Shown here one piece after another: positions 22,164 to 31,609 of a stretch of DNA of 35,166 bases. Position 1 is the first letter of the stretch. Each line of letters begins with the position of its first letter. Location: positions 1 through 35,166 of the forward strand of contig JBMGUZ010000023.1 of assembly GCA_051530055.1 (NCBI GenBank). Reading direction: 5' to 3'. The translations under genes were made by a program, and so were the position numbers. This DNA comes from Neoechinorhynchus agilis (lineage: Eukaryota > Acanthocephala). The notes beneath the pieces were generated by a model that did no database searches, was not told the DNA's origin, and was given only the letters and a program-made list of their open reading frames with translations.

Positions 22164-22308
22164 AATCAAATCGGATTGATTGCTCACTCCGGGAAAACAA
22201 CAAAACCCTGACGAATCCGAAGCTGACAACGAATATCTATACAACTCTCGAACGAATAATCGCGCCCTTTATTAAGACTTAAATGAAAAATATTGGAATT
22301 TGTTGTCG

Positions 22309-22509
22309 ATGCAATTTGACGATTCAAGTTTTAATGGATTTATAGAAGACGAAATGAATTTTTTTCCCAAAGTCATGAGAATTTGCAAAAGAAATCCAAC
22401 GATTTTCGAAGTGAAACAGAAAAATTGGTGCAAAAACGAGGAAAATTTAAGTAAGACTTTCCTTTTGTGTGAAACGCATTTAAAGCAATCCGAGAAAAGG
22501 AAAAATTAG
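22309..22509 (+). CDS. Uncertain small protein (66 aa)
   Basis: The frame from ATG 22309 gives a charged peptide with EDEMNFFPKVMRICKRNPTI in its first half and a Lys-rich end (KQSEKRKN). It follows a TATA box by about 145 bp. The spacing PxxMRICKRNPTIFEV is faintly like the start of a MADF domain, but the match is too weak to name. It may be a first exon or a chance frame. Confidence 0.2.
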   Translation: MQFDDSSFNGFIEDEMNFFPKVMRICKRNPTIFEVKQKNWCKNEENLSKTFLLCETHLKQSEKRKN

Positions 22510-22918
22510 AAAAACTTAAATCCAAGAAAACCACTTTCGCTGTTCAAGACGAATAGACAAACCAACGTTTTAAATTTAGATCAATGCCGGAATGGAAAAC
22601 ATTAACGCATCATTGTGATCGAAATATTACAAAATTTTAAACACGGAAGAATCAATGTGAAAGTGGGGAAAAATTATATATCCAGAATCACTTTAATTGA
22701 AATATTTCTCCAGGGAGGTTTTTTCAACTTTAGGGAATAATCTGTCTTGTTTCCCTCGAAAGTATTGGTACCAATAAATATCCGTCGTTAATATCGATTT
22801 TATGACCCGATATGTGGACGACACATTTGGACAAAGCTAAATGACAGCGTTGGAAAGCTTTAGGAGTCAAAAGCATCGAATTCTATTTATGACGTTCGCC
22901 AAAAGGCTTCTAATGTAC
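22510..22918. other. AT-rich spacer before the foldback element
   Basis: No gene or repeat identified. Confidence 0.35.
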
Positions 22919-23347
22919 AATTCTAAACAAATAAAGGTGTTGCAATTATTAACTGTCCAAAAAAACAAAGTCGGATTTCAGGATATTGATTGTTGTGGCA
23001 ACTTTTCTCTTAACCTCCCCGATATTGATTTAATGTAAATTTTAGGTGCCACAGCAATCAATATCCTGAAGGTGACATATAGGGATTGATTAGTTATTGC
23101 CCTTTCACATGAATTTTTATTGAAATCGATAATTTCAGATTTTATAAAAGAAATTACGGCAATAGAGAATCCGCGCTAAATATTAGTTTAATCTTTGGTC
23201 TCTATTCAAGTTGCTCTACTTACCAGGATTATGGCTAATTGCCGATTGACATTCTCTTTCAGTGTAATCAAATTGTGGTTATATTTTTTATCCGTCTTTG
23301 TTTTTTTGGACAGTTAATAATTGCAACACCTTTATTTGTTTAGAATT
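22919..23347. mobile_element. 429-bp foldback element with 57-bp terminal inverted repeats (MITE-like)
   Basis: Positions 22919-22975 and 23291-23347 are inverted copies, 56 of 57 bases identical, both carrying AGGTGTTGCAATTATTAAC. A second inverted pair lies inside: 22977-23000 and 23047-23070, 23 of 24 identical (GGATATTGATTG and its complement), separated by 46 bases. The interior has no transposase frame; the 65-codon frame crossing the left arm is a shadow. Target-site duplications are not clear, although TA dinucleotides lie close to both ends. The structure fits a non-autonomous DNA transposon, perhaps Tc1/mariner-like. The near identity of the arms indicates recent insertion or conversion. 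Confidence 0.75.
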
Positions 23348-23424
23348 CTCATACAAATTAACTTTTTTATTGTATTTTTTGGAAATGTGAAATCTACGAA
23401 TCTTAAAAACTTCTTTGGAGATGA

Positions 23425-24158
23425 ATGTCTCGCGATGGGGTCGTCCGAGCTGGACTGTTGGCAGTTTCAACACGAGAATCTGGGGCGTGGTTGGAGGCTG
23501 TTCCTCTGGCATCAGTGGGAACTCTTCTTACTGACGAGGTAACGAGGATCGCAGTATCCTTAAGACTCGGTCTCCCGATATGCACGTCCCATCGCTGTCG
23601 ATGTGGGTCTTTGGTTGATGCTTTCGGGCGACACGGTCTCGTCTGCAGAAGGTCAGCAGGAAGGTTTTCACGCCATTCTGAAATCAATAACGCAATTTCT
23701 CGGGCGTTGAGAACGGCGAACTTCCCCAACATCTTGGAACCCGGAAATCTTTGTCGACTAGACGACCGTAGGCCCGACGGAATTCCGGTCTTCCCGTTGC
23801 GGGAGGGCAAATGCCTTCTCTAGGACGCCACGTCCCTCGCAGCCAGCAACATCCGCCACTCCCTCGAAATCGCCGGTGGTGCCGCCAGTGCAGCGGAAGG
23901 GAGGAAAATACGGAAATATCTTCACTTATCGAGGGCTCACTATTTTGTCCCCTTTGGGGTAGAGACGTATGGAGCGCTCGGCAGCTCGGCACTCTGCTCC
24001 AGGATCTCTCGAAGAAATTGAGAGAGGCAACCGGAGACTCAAGAGCATGCGTATTCCTTCGAAAAAATATCTTGCTGGCAGTACAAAGAGGCAATGCTGC
24101 CAGCGTGATGGCGACGGTCGAGGAAGGACAAAAGCTGGAATTCGGCGGGAGGTGGTGA
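23425..24158 (+). mobile_element. LINE 3' fragment: CCHC knuckle plus RLE domain, copy 2
   Basis: This is a longer copy of the element seen at 1.4-2.0 kb. It starts at the conserved ARLLA-type segment (AGLLAVSTRESGAWLEAVP), followed by the CCHC knuckle CRCGSLVDAFGRHGLVC, the GRFSRH motif, RRPDGIPVF of the nuclease core, KIRKYLHL, YFVPFGVETYGAL, VFLRKNILLAVQRGN and the terminal FGGRW stop. One in-frame TAG replaces the Trp codon of LLWDAT, and one frameshift follows near 23985-24000. The 5' end is truncated at about 23420, where a TGA precedes the frame. The reverse transcriptase is missing. The copy is dead. Confidence 0.88.
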
Positions 24159-24159
24159 G

Positions 24160-24366
24160 TGTGTTAATTGTCGAGAAATGAAGATTGATTGAAAAAAAAG
24201 ATAGGTAAACCAATAATCAAACGAGGTTTCTAGAGGCCATGTATGAAGACTAATTAAAATTAGATGGGATCAATAATCTTTTTAATAAATGGATTGTCAA
24301 GAACAACACTAAATTGATTTGTGAATTTGCTTAAGTATTAAATTGCTCAATGTAACACTTTAATAA
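24160..24366. other. AT-rich spacer between LINE fragments
   Basis: About 200 bp of low-G+C DNA separates the two oppositely oriented LINE fragments; no element feature is visible in it. Confidence 0.4.
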
Positions 24367-24922
24367 TCACCGCTGGTGCAAAGGACTAAGCACGGGGAGC
24401 GAAGAGCCGTGGTTCCTTTGAAGGCAATCGCTGAGCAATCCCGTAAATGCTATGGCGACCAGATATCGCGCACCATTAGGGATCCGTTTCAGGACGTTCC
24501 TGGGCAGAAACCGCACGATATCAGGTATCGAAATAAAATCAGCGGTGATCTGAGGGGTCTCAGGCACAAAAAGGTTCGGTTAATTATGGTGGAGAACCAG
24601 ACCCACTACAGCGGAGATCCCGGGGACCATGGACAAACAAAACCCCCAAATTGGTTAATTTAAAAGACCTACCGCAAACCGGACACAAACCAGTAGAAAC
24701 GCAAGGGAGCCCGCCATCGTTGGTCTTCTCTTCAGCAGCGTCGATTGTAGGCGATTTGAACACATTGTGACGTAATTTGGAATTTCGGCAAAACCTATCC
24801 GATGCTGAGATCGTCCTGAGCCTTCTTGGAGGTATAGGGCTGGGACGTGAATCTGATCCGTCGCAATATCCATCGTCGCGTTTAAAAGAATTGATTGATT
24901 CCGATTGGTTTCGAAGGCACAA
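24367..24922 (-). mobile_element. LINE 5' fragment: N-terminal zinc-finger region, inverted
   Basis: A minus-strand frame from ATG 24922 carries CPVCGRSF, then FVHGPRD, then CSGSGSPP, the N-terminal zinc-finger motif that precedes the reverse transcriptase in RLE-type LINEs of marine invertebrates. A second frame (24567-24367) continues with DFISIPDIVRFLPRNVLKRI, matching the next conserved segment of those ORFs. A frameshift separates the two at about 24575. The fragment ends before the reverse transcriptase. It could come from the same family as the 3' fragment 200 bp away, but it is in the opposite orientation. The family assignment rests on recalled motifs. Confidence 0.6.
24901..24910 (-). 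promoter_or_regulatory. CCAAT box upstream of the IF3 gene
   Basis: AACCAATCGG on the minus strand fits RRCCAATSRG and lies about 260 bp upstream of the IF3 start codon, at the edge of the LINE fragment. Confidence 0.25.
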
Positions 24923-25169
24923 CCTTTTACGCCGTTAAGATTGTTTAAGTGTTTTATTCACAGAAAAGTTCATATTTCTTTGTTATTCCGTATTTTCTCG
25001 TTTTTATTGCTTCCGTTCATCTGAGAAGATCCTCTAACGCTAAGAATATGGCTACCGGGTTCAATTATTGGCATTCGGCATCTTCAAAAGCTCTTTTCAG
25101 AGAAGCGCTGGAGTATTGAAAGCATTCAACCAAATGTTGGAAGGGAACGCATCTTTATTGACAAAAACG

Positions 25170-25818
25170 ATGCGATCAATTGCCATTCGATCGATTTTCT
25201 TCAACTCGATCAATGTTTCTTTTCATCGCTCGTCCAGTTATTACGGGCGATCAAAGTACTTTCGACCGGAGGTGGTTCCCGTTAATGATTCAAATTCCCA
25301 TCTTATAGTTGATCTTCTTAAAGGAATCGAACCTTCAGCTGAAGTCTTGGGTTGTACACTTGTTGGAATGGTTCTTATTTAAGGGAATCAACCACAGAAC
25401 CACTCCCGTCAACAATATGAGTCTTTCACAAGCTAGAAATTTTCAAATAAAACATTTCCCCGACTTAAAGTTGGTGTTGGTCGACGAAAAGTGCTCGCCA
25501 GTCAGATTCGCCCTATTAACCGGCAACGAATTGTATTCGCTACAAAAACAATTTCGAGGATGTCAAAAGAAACGAGCTGGCGATGTTGGCGGAAGTTCTT
25601 ACAAAATCATTTACCTTAAAGGAAATATCGCAATGGCTGATTTAAATTGTAAGCTTCAATCGCTTAATGTGCGCAGTAAGTACAGAATCGAAATTAAGGA
25701 CAAAGACGGAGATATCAAAGATGTTCTAGAGAGGGTTAAAAGCTTTTTGGACGAAAAGGAAGTTAAGTTTAGTATCTGCAAAGATGAAAATACTCATGTG
25801 ATTCTGCTTACAAAATAG
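25170..25818 (+). CDS. MTIF3: Mitochondrial translation initiation factor IF-3
   Basis: The second exon frame (25384-25818) has the IF3 N-domain segment MSLSQARNF with LKLVLVDEKCSPVRFALLTG, a linker rich in Lys, and the C-domain opening KIIYLKGNIAMADLNCKLQS, where bacterial and mitochondrial IF3 have the K-E-I/I ... I..HDL pattern. The first exon encodes an Arg/Ser-rich, acid-poor leader (MRSIAIRSIFFNS) suited to mitochondrial import; ATG 25134 is an alternative start. A phase-0 intron ending TTATTTAAG at 25383 joins them; the donor is GTCTTG at 25344 (40 bp) or GTTGAT at 25308 (76 bp). The length is about 190 aa, short for animals. The protein dissociates mitoribosomes and aids initiation in the matrix. 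Confidence 0.75.
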
Positions 25819-26084
25819 ACTATCGTCTAACTGCAAACTTTTTTTAATCTTTAAGAACGATCAAAGATCGATGTGATCGTTAGGATGTTTTAACAGTTTA
25901 GATTTTCTTTGTCAAAAGGCAAAATGTCAAGAATTCGAGATGTTCATTTATGGGCTTTTATCATTTTTTACTATTATTTCCATTGGCTAATCGAGAACAT
26001 TGCTTATTCGAATTTATCTCATTCAGAATCTTTGACCTACTTATTGTGCAGGTTTGGCAATTGACGAAAATTGAATTTTAATTT
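25819..26084. other. Spacer downstream of IF3
   Basis: AT-rich with no gene seen. It ends at the first unit of a small repeat cluster. Confidence 0.3.
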
Positions 26085-26785
26085 ACAAATCTCTCAGGAG
26101 CATTTGGAGGCATGCAATTGAGAATTTGTTTTGAGCTTTCCTCAGAAGAGTCATCTGAATTCCTTTTCCGGAATATTTTTGTACCGGAAGAGAAATTCGG
26201 CCGAAACAATTCATTGAGAATTTCAGGCTTGTTTTCGTGCTTGTTTTTTTTATAAAAGTAGCCGTAATTATTTTTTAAAGCGTGACTTTGCAAGTTTCTA
26301 GCTAAAGAAATGTCTTATTATCTCCAGGGAGCATTTGGAAACCTGCAATTGACAATTTGTTTCGAGCTTTCCTCAGAAGAGTCATCTGAATTCATTCTCC
26401 GGAATATTTTTGTACCGGAAGAGAAATTCGGCCGAAACAATTCATTGAGAATTTCAGGCTTGTTTTCGTGCTTGTTTTTTTATAAAAGTAGCCGTAATTA
26501 TTTTTTAAAACGTGACTTTGCAAGTTTCTAGCTAAAGAAATGTCTTATTATCTCCAGGGAGCATTTGGAAACCTGCAATTGACAATTTGTTTCACGTGAT
26601 TTGCAAGTTTCTACTAAGAAATGTCTTATTATCTCCAGGGAGCATTTGGAAACCTGCAATTGACAATTTGTTTCGAGCTTTCCTCAGAAGAGTCATCTGA
26701 ATTCATTCTCCGGAATATTTTTGTACCGGAAGAGAAATTCGGCCGTAACAATTCATTGAGAATTTCAGGCTTGTTTTCATATATT
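26085..26785. repeat. ~232-bp tandem repeat, four units, one internally deleted
   Basis: The motif GGAGCATTTGGA recurs at about 26098, 26329, 26562 and 26639. Units 1 and 2 are full (~231-233 bp), the third is cut to ~77 bp and the fourth to ~150 bp. Each full unit contains TCCGGAATATTTTTGTACCG, a small palindrome with arms TCCGG and CCGGA. One plus-strand frame and one minus-strand frame (with NSDDSSEESSK) stay open across the first ~150 bp in three units. This may mean duplicated exons or a low stop-codon density by chance. Confidence 0.85.
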
Positions 26786-26789
26786 TTAT

Positions 26790-27137
26790 GTTGTGATTGG
26801 GAAAATAGAGATTAATTTCATTAAATCAATATCGCGTAAGTCCCGCCGGACAGGTATCTTGTAAAAAAATTTAACTATGAATGTCAAAAGCGTGAATCTG
26901 CAAAAGTTAAAACCCAATTTTGGTTCGGTAGAAGGAACAAATTCTAAATTTGATCTTAGAGCTCGATAGTCAATATAATGGTCATAGAACAAAAAACTAG
27001 ATTGAAATACGTACTTTCCATTCTTTATTAACAATGTGATATTCTTGTTTTTTACTAAATGGGTCATCCATTGTTGGTTAATATTGGTTTTAAATTGTGT
27101 AAAACGCAAATATTTTTTGGAGTTCGTCTAATTTCAG
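26790..27137. other. Spacer upstream of the roadblock gene
   Basis: AT-rich and without a supported gene; the last bases form a 3' splice-site motif (TAATTTCAG) directly before ATG 27138. Confidence 0.35.
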
Positions 27138-27431
27138 ATGTCTCAAAGTTCAGAGATCGAGCTTTCTTTAAAGCGGATATTATCTAACAAGGAAGTAGAA
27201 GGATATGTTATTTTAAACAACGAAGGATTTGTAATAAAAACATCATTCCCAGCTCATATAGCTCAGCAATACTCGGAGATGATGATTAAACTCAAGCAAG
27301 ATTCTATTGAATCCATTAAGGAAATCGATCCACTTAATGACCTCAGCTTTATAAGACTAAGAACCAAACGGCATGAAGTATTGATTGCTCCTGATACAGC
27401 GTTTAATTTATTAGTTGTACAACGACTATGA
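27138..27431 (+). CDS. DYNLRB1: Dynein light chain roadblock type (LC7)
   Basis: An intact 97-aa frame has the full roadblock/LC7 fold and usual family length. ELSLKRILSNKEVEGYVILN is the first helix and strand, NEGFVIKTSF the second strand pair, and EIDPLNDLSFIRLRTKRHEV with IAPDTAFNLLVVQRL the conserved C-terminal half (human: [20 protein letters not shown]). The protein forms homodimers that bind dynein intermediate chains in cytoplasmic and axonemal dynein. No intron interrupts the coding part. ATG directly follows TCTAATTTCAG, a good 3' splice site, so the coding exon is probably joined to a spliced leader or a 5' UTR exon. Confidence 0.93.
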   Translation: MSQSSEIELSLKRILSNKEVEGYVILNNEGFVIKTSFPAHIAQQYSEMMIKLKQDSIESIKEIDPLNDLSFIRLRTKRHEVLIAPDTAFNLLVVQRL

Positions 27432-28261
27432 ATTACTCATCATTTGTACGTGTGAATGAGCTGAGTATGATAATTGCTTTGTTGAAAGTCAATATATGCA
27501 AATGAAATCCCCATGGATTTTTGTTTGCCTTCACCACTCTGGCGACTTATTTGCCCATTAGACTCTACTTTTTCGGCTTAAATGCTTTGTTTCTCGATAT
27601 CGATTTATTTTTGAAGCTGTTATGGAGCCAGTTGGATTTTTGAGAATTAGTTATGGGCAATTGAAGTCGTCTTATTCTTATGAGTTCAAGGTTATGAATG
27701 ATTTTTTTGATTAACATTAATATTCATTTTTGGGCATAAAAAGATAAGTCTAAACAATCGTTTATCGTTTTCATGCTTAAAAATATACGCTAAATGGACT
27801 TTTTTGGTCTAGATGTAAAGTTCAACTCGAATTTTGGCCAAAATTAAATCAAAATTAATTGAGAATTTATCTAATGAAAATAATGGTGGGAGGTTTTTAC
27901 GTGGTCCTTTGATGATGAACTTTTTGGGTTCGTTGGTTTCGAAACGATTATTGACATTTTTATCAACATTCCTGAAGATTTATCGGGCAAATGTAATTTG
28001 TTATTGAAGGTAAAAGGTATCACTAATATCCTAATGAATCATACTCGCAATTAAGTTTTAATTTAGAAAAATCTTGTTTTGCGATCATCATTTGTTATTA
28101 TTGGATGCACGAAAAAACGACAACGAAACGTAGAACCTTAGAAATAATAATTAACGTTGAATTCTGAATGGTTTTAATCGATATTTGCAGTTGTTCTAAA
28201 TCCCAGTTAAGGCTCAACTGGTTTGAATCGATGAACACGGTCGAATGGACACACAGTCCTC
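27432..28261. other. AT-rich intergenic region
   Basis: No gene, repeat or RNA gene was seen between the roadblock gene and a short G+C-rich patch. Confidence 0.35.
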
Positions 28262-28455
28262 CGATTTCGGTCGGTGAAGCGCTGGTCTGAGCTCAATGCC
28301 CCAAGACCACCGCCGATGACGCACTACCAAAGGGGACGAAATACCTTGTTGAAGGGAGGAAGCTCACTGATGAGTCCCGCCTCCTCCTCGGGAGGTATCT
28401 GGGAATCCGGAGAGATGTACAAACTCTTTACCGGATGGTTCAATGTATTGAGTGA
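28262..28455. other. Isolated G+C-rich patch with two open plus-strand frames
   Basis: About 190 bp with G+C clearly above the neighbourhood. One frame (68 codons from ATG 28274) and another reading TKYLVEGRKLTDESRLLLGR followed by YLGIRRDVQTLYRM are both open. The second looks more like a real protein and has no ATG. Base composition resembles the LINE fragments of this window, so a transposon remnant is the likeliest source. No family is assigned. Confidence 0.3.
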
Positions 28456-28975
28456 TTCAATCACTTCTCTGATGTAAAACATAAAATTCGACCACCGAAA
28501 GTGCTAATAATTCATATAAAAATAAAAAGAAACTTTGGCATACAAAGGCAGCTTATTCGCTTTTGTGGAAATACAATCAAATCATCGGTTAATTGGCTCA
28601 AGGACCAAAAAGAACCGAAATTTAGGACCTGTTCGTGTAATCGCACAAGTTGAGAAATCGCGTCTTGGTGTAGTACATTCAACCGGATTTTTTTACTAAC
28701 ATCGTCGATCAAATGTATTTGCTACTTTAAAGAAATTAAAATTTGTTCGGTTGCCAAAGGCGCATACCGGCAAAAATAAACCTGGATAATACTTGAAATA
28801 CATTAATAATGTTGAATATTGTTTTTGAGGCTAAAAATAAAGATATTTATAGTCAAATATAAATTTATAAACAAAACATTGCGTTTAATTCTATCCAATT
28901 ATTCCTTCGACTGGGCTGAGGCCTTGAAAATTTGCAATGAAGAGTTCAATAATAAAGCTCGAGCGTGCAATAATT

Positions 28976-29355
28976 CGCCATTGAGAATTGCGTTTAATGG
29001 TTAGATATCGAAAAATTTATGCGTCGATTTTTAGAAAGCCTCCCTCTAAATATTTTTATTGGTTTAAACTAATTTTTTTCAAAACAAACGAATATAACAT
29101 TTATTTCATTTAACCTAAGGAAATATTACAAAGAGTTTCTTTTTTAAATATTTTTCAATTCGTTAATTTGATTTTTTCGCCATTGAGAATTGCGTTTAAT
29201 GGTTAGATATCGAAAAATTATGCGTCGATTTTTAGAATGCCTCCATCTAAATATTTTTATTGGTTTAAAGTAATTTTTTTACAAAACAAACAAATATAAC
29301 ATTTATTTCATTTAACCTAAGGAAATATTACAAAGAGTTTCTAAATATTTTTCAA
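28976..29355. repeat. ~202-bp tandem duplication
   Basis: The sequence beginning CGCCATTGAGAATTGCG at 28976 recurs at 29178, and the copies are highly similar. Copy 2 lacks part of the T-rich end. The unit is AT-rich and has no coding signature. Confidence 0.85.
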
Positions 29356-29704
29356 TTCGATCAGGATGCAACAATTTCGTTCAAATGAAAGACCGATTTT
29401 TCGAATATGATCACTAATAAAAAAATTTAGTTTACATTCCAATTAAATTGTGTGCATGTTTCAAATTTCTTCCTTTCATCCATATCATCGATTCGATAAT
29501 TTCTCGTTAAAGCGCGTGTCAACTGGTATTTAAATGCAAATCGCGAATAATTTAATTCCGACTGAAACTAGTGAAACCGCGGCAAACAAGGTATAAAAAT
29601 TCAGAAAAAAAAGAGCATGCCTTAATTGTTATCAAATACGGCGATCTCAAAATCAACTCCTTTTTCAAACAAATGCGGCTTTATCGATCAAATGTGGGGC
29701 AAAG
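29356..29704. other. AT-rich spacer
   Basis: No supported feature. A 71-codon frame at 29571-29786 is mostly a shadow of the candidate exon that follows. Confidence 0.3.
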
Positions 29705-29806
29705 ATGGCCCGCGAGCGGCGCTTTAATCAAGAGCAAGGATTCGCCTACTCGTTCACGGTTCTCACATCAAGTGGACGCAATTTAAAAACCTTTAAAGAT
29801 TTGCAG
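29705..29806 (+). CDS. Candidate first coding exon (34 codons)
   Basis: ATGG in good context opens MARERRFNQEQGFAYSF and continues to FKDLQ, where CAG/GTAATT is a good 5' splice site in phase 0. The base composition is less AT-rich than the flanks. It lies about 260 bp upstream of the SIX start, on the same strand. A phase-0 acceptor (for example ACAAG at 29915) would join it in frame to the SIX exon, whose frame stays open upstream to that point, but the acceptors are weak. It may instead begin an unrelated short gene. Confidence 0.3.
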
Positions 29807-29984
29807 GTAATTTGAGTAACTATTTACATGAGAAACTATAAGAACACTTTTCAATTGACCGCCACAAAAATTTATGTGGGCATTAAAGACATTTTAGATT
29901 CTTTAACGTTACAAGTTTTGTGTAATTGGGCATTTAACTGGACGCGATAGGAAATCAAAGAGTTGCTCGGTTACACCGCGCATT

Positions 29985-29994
29985 CTGATTGGCT
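29985..29994 (-). promoter_or_regulatory. CCAAT box upstream of the SIX gene
   Basis: AGCCAATCAG on the minus strand, the same 10-mer as in the Tudor promoters, about 80 bp upstream of ATG 30069. If the exon at 29705 belongs to this gene, the box would be intronic. Confidence 0.35.
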
Positions 29995-30068
29995 GTAGAA
30001 AGGAGATAAGCAATGGACTAAACGAGCCTAAAGGGTTTAGTGTTGTAAATAAGAATTGTTGGTGCGGA

Positions 30069-30737
30069 ATGAAACACGAAATGCGGTATCGGATTCTCGC
30101 GTCAAATGGACAACCCATGGAATTGACTATTTCTCAAATTCAATGTATATGCGACGTTCTCATTAAATCAAAGCAATATCAAAAGCTATCCGTTATCGTA
30201 AATGAACTACCACATGAATCAGCATTTGTCGACGTTGATTTGTTGAGGAAATGTAATGCTTACATCGCATTTGGAAGAAAGCAATATGATATTACTTTGA
30301 GGATTTTAAGTAAATACCAGTTTGAGGCAAAACATCATGCTCAATTGCAAGAACTTTACTATGAAGCTCACTATAAAAAATCAGAAGAACAGAAGGATAG
30401 AGATTTAAGTGCGGTTGAAAAATATAGAATTCGGAAAAGAAATAAATTGCCTCAGACAATATGGGATGGTGATGAAGTATTATATTACTTTAAACAAAAA
30501 TCAAGGAAGATGCTGATCGAAAGTTATGAATCGAATAGGTATCCAACCAATGAGGAAAAAAATAGACTCATTGAAATTACCGGACTTTCGATGACTCAGA
30601 TAAGCAATTGGTTCAAAAATAGACGACAACGCGATAGAACTAAGGAGGCTTTAGCGGACAGAATTGAAGGAAATCAATACTCAAATGTACATTGGGCTCA
30701 CAATGAATACTACAATGATTATTACATCAGAGGGTAG
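30069..30737 (+). CDS. SIX4: SIX-family homeobox transcription factor, SIX4/5-like
   Basis: A single 222-codon exon holds a complete SIX domain (residues ~19-128, [13 protein letters not shown] to the [17 protein letters not shown] junction) and a SIX-type homeodomain (~129-190). The homeodomain has the recognition-helix block [15 protein letters not shown], and Ser and Asn/Arg in NRYPT with ITGLS favour the SIX4/5 group over SIX1/2 (EATGL) or SIX3/6. Family proteins are usually much longer; only about 32 residues, rich in Tyr and Asn, follow the homeodomain, so the transactivation tail is nearly gone. It binds DNA in the nucleus, normally with Eya cofactors through the SIX domain. The start at 30069 is the first ATG; 30081 is possible. 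Confidence 0.9.
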   Translation: MKHEMRYRILASNGQPMELTISQIQCICDVLIKSKQYQKLSVIVNELPHESAFVDVDLLRKCNAYIAFGRKQYDITLRILSKYQFEAKHHAQLQELYYEAHYKKSEEQKDRDLSAVEKYRIRKRNKLPQTIWDGDEVLYYFKQKSRKMLIESYESNRYPTNEEKNRLIEITGLSMTQISNWFKNRRQRDRTKEALADRIEGNQYSNVHWAHNEYYNDYYIRG

Positions 30738-30810
30738 AAAAATGCGCAATTGATTGATCAATTATTGCCTTTTTGGTCTTTTGTGTACGCTCTAACATTT
30801 AATATATGCA

Positions 30811-31609
30811 TCTCTGTAGTAAAACATTTTTAAGCGAATAAGTTTTTTAATTTTCCACGAAGGGAGAGCATTTGATTTATTTTTCAAACTCGCTACGGGC
30901 ACTGAATTAATCGCTGATTATTAAATGGCTATTTTTCGAAATCAATTTTAATTTCTTTATGTACGTTTTAATCTCTGTAGTAAAAATTTTTAAACGAATA
31001 AGTTTTTTCAATTTTCCACGAAGGGAGAGCATTTGATTTATTTTGAAAACTCGCTACGGGCACTAAATTAATCGCTGATTATTAAATGGCTATTTTTCGA
31101 AATCAATTTTAATTTCTTTATGCACGTTTTAAGATTTAATAAATTCATCCCTATAGTAAAATTTTCTTAAACGAATAAGTTTTTTAAATTTTCCACGAAA
31201 GGAGAGCATTTGATTTATTTTGCAAACTCGCTACGGGCACTGAATTAATCGCTGATTATTAAATGGCTATTTTTCGAAATCAATTTTAATTTCTTTATGC
31301 ACGTTTCAAGATTTAATAAATTCATCCCTATAGTAAAATTTTCTTAAACGAATAAGTTTTTTAAATTTTCCACGAAAGGAGAGCATTTGATTTATTTTGC
31401 AAACTCGCTACGGGCACTGAATTAATCGCTGATTATTAAATGGCTATTTTTCGAAATCAATTTTAATTTCTTTATGCACGTTTTAAGATTTAATAAATTC
31501 ATCTCTGTAGTCAAAAAATTTAAACAAATAGATTTTTTAATTTTCAACGAAAGGAGAGCATTTGATTTATTTTGCAAACTCGCTACGGGCACTGAATTAA
31601 TCGCTGATG
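30811..31609. repeat. ~177-bp tandem repeat, five units
   Basis: Units begin near 30811, 30972, 31149, 31327 and 31502 with a sequence like TCTCTGTAGTAAAA, and each contains GAGAGCATTTGATTTATTTT and CTCGCTACGGGCACT. Units 3 and 4 are nearly identical. The fifth ends after ATCGCTGAT. The array starts about 75 bp beyond the SIX stop codon, so its first unit could be part of the SIX 3' UTR. No coding potential. Confidence 0.92.

Noticed and set aside
23425-24922. Twin-primed LINE insertion
   Set aside because: The inverted 5' part lies on the wrong side of the 3' part for that mechanism.
28200-28235. Possible tRNA B box (GGTTTGAATC)
   Set aside because: No A box at the right distance and no cloverleaf can be drawn.
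28906-29001. Short stretch reading SPLRIAFNG after an N-rich helix, faintly like an integrase C-terminal core
   Set aside because: About 30 residues only, with no catalytic residues or flanking element parts visible; too little to name an element.
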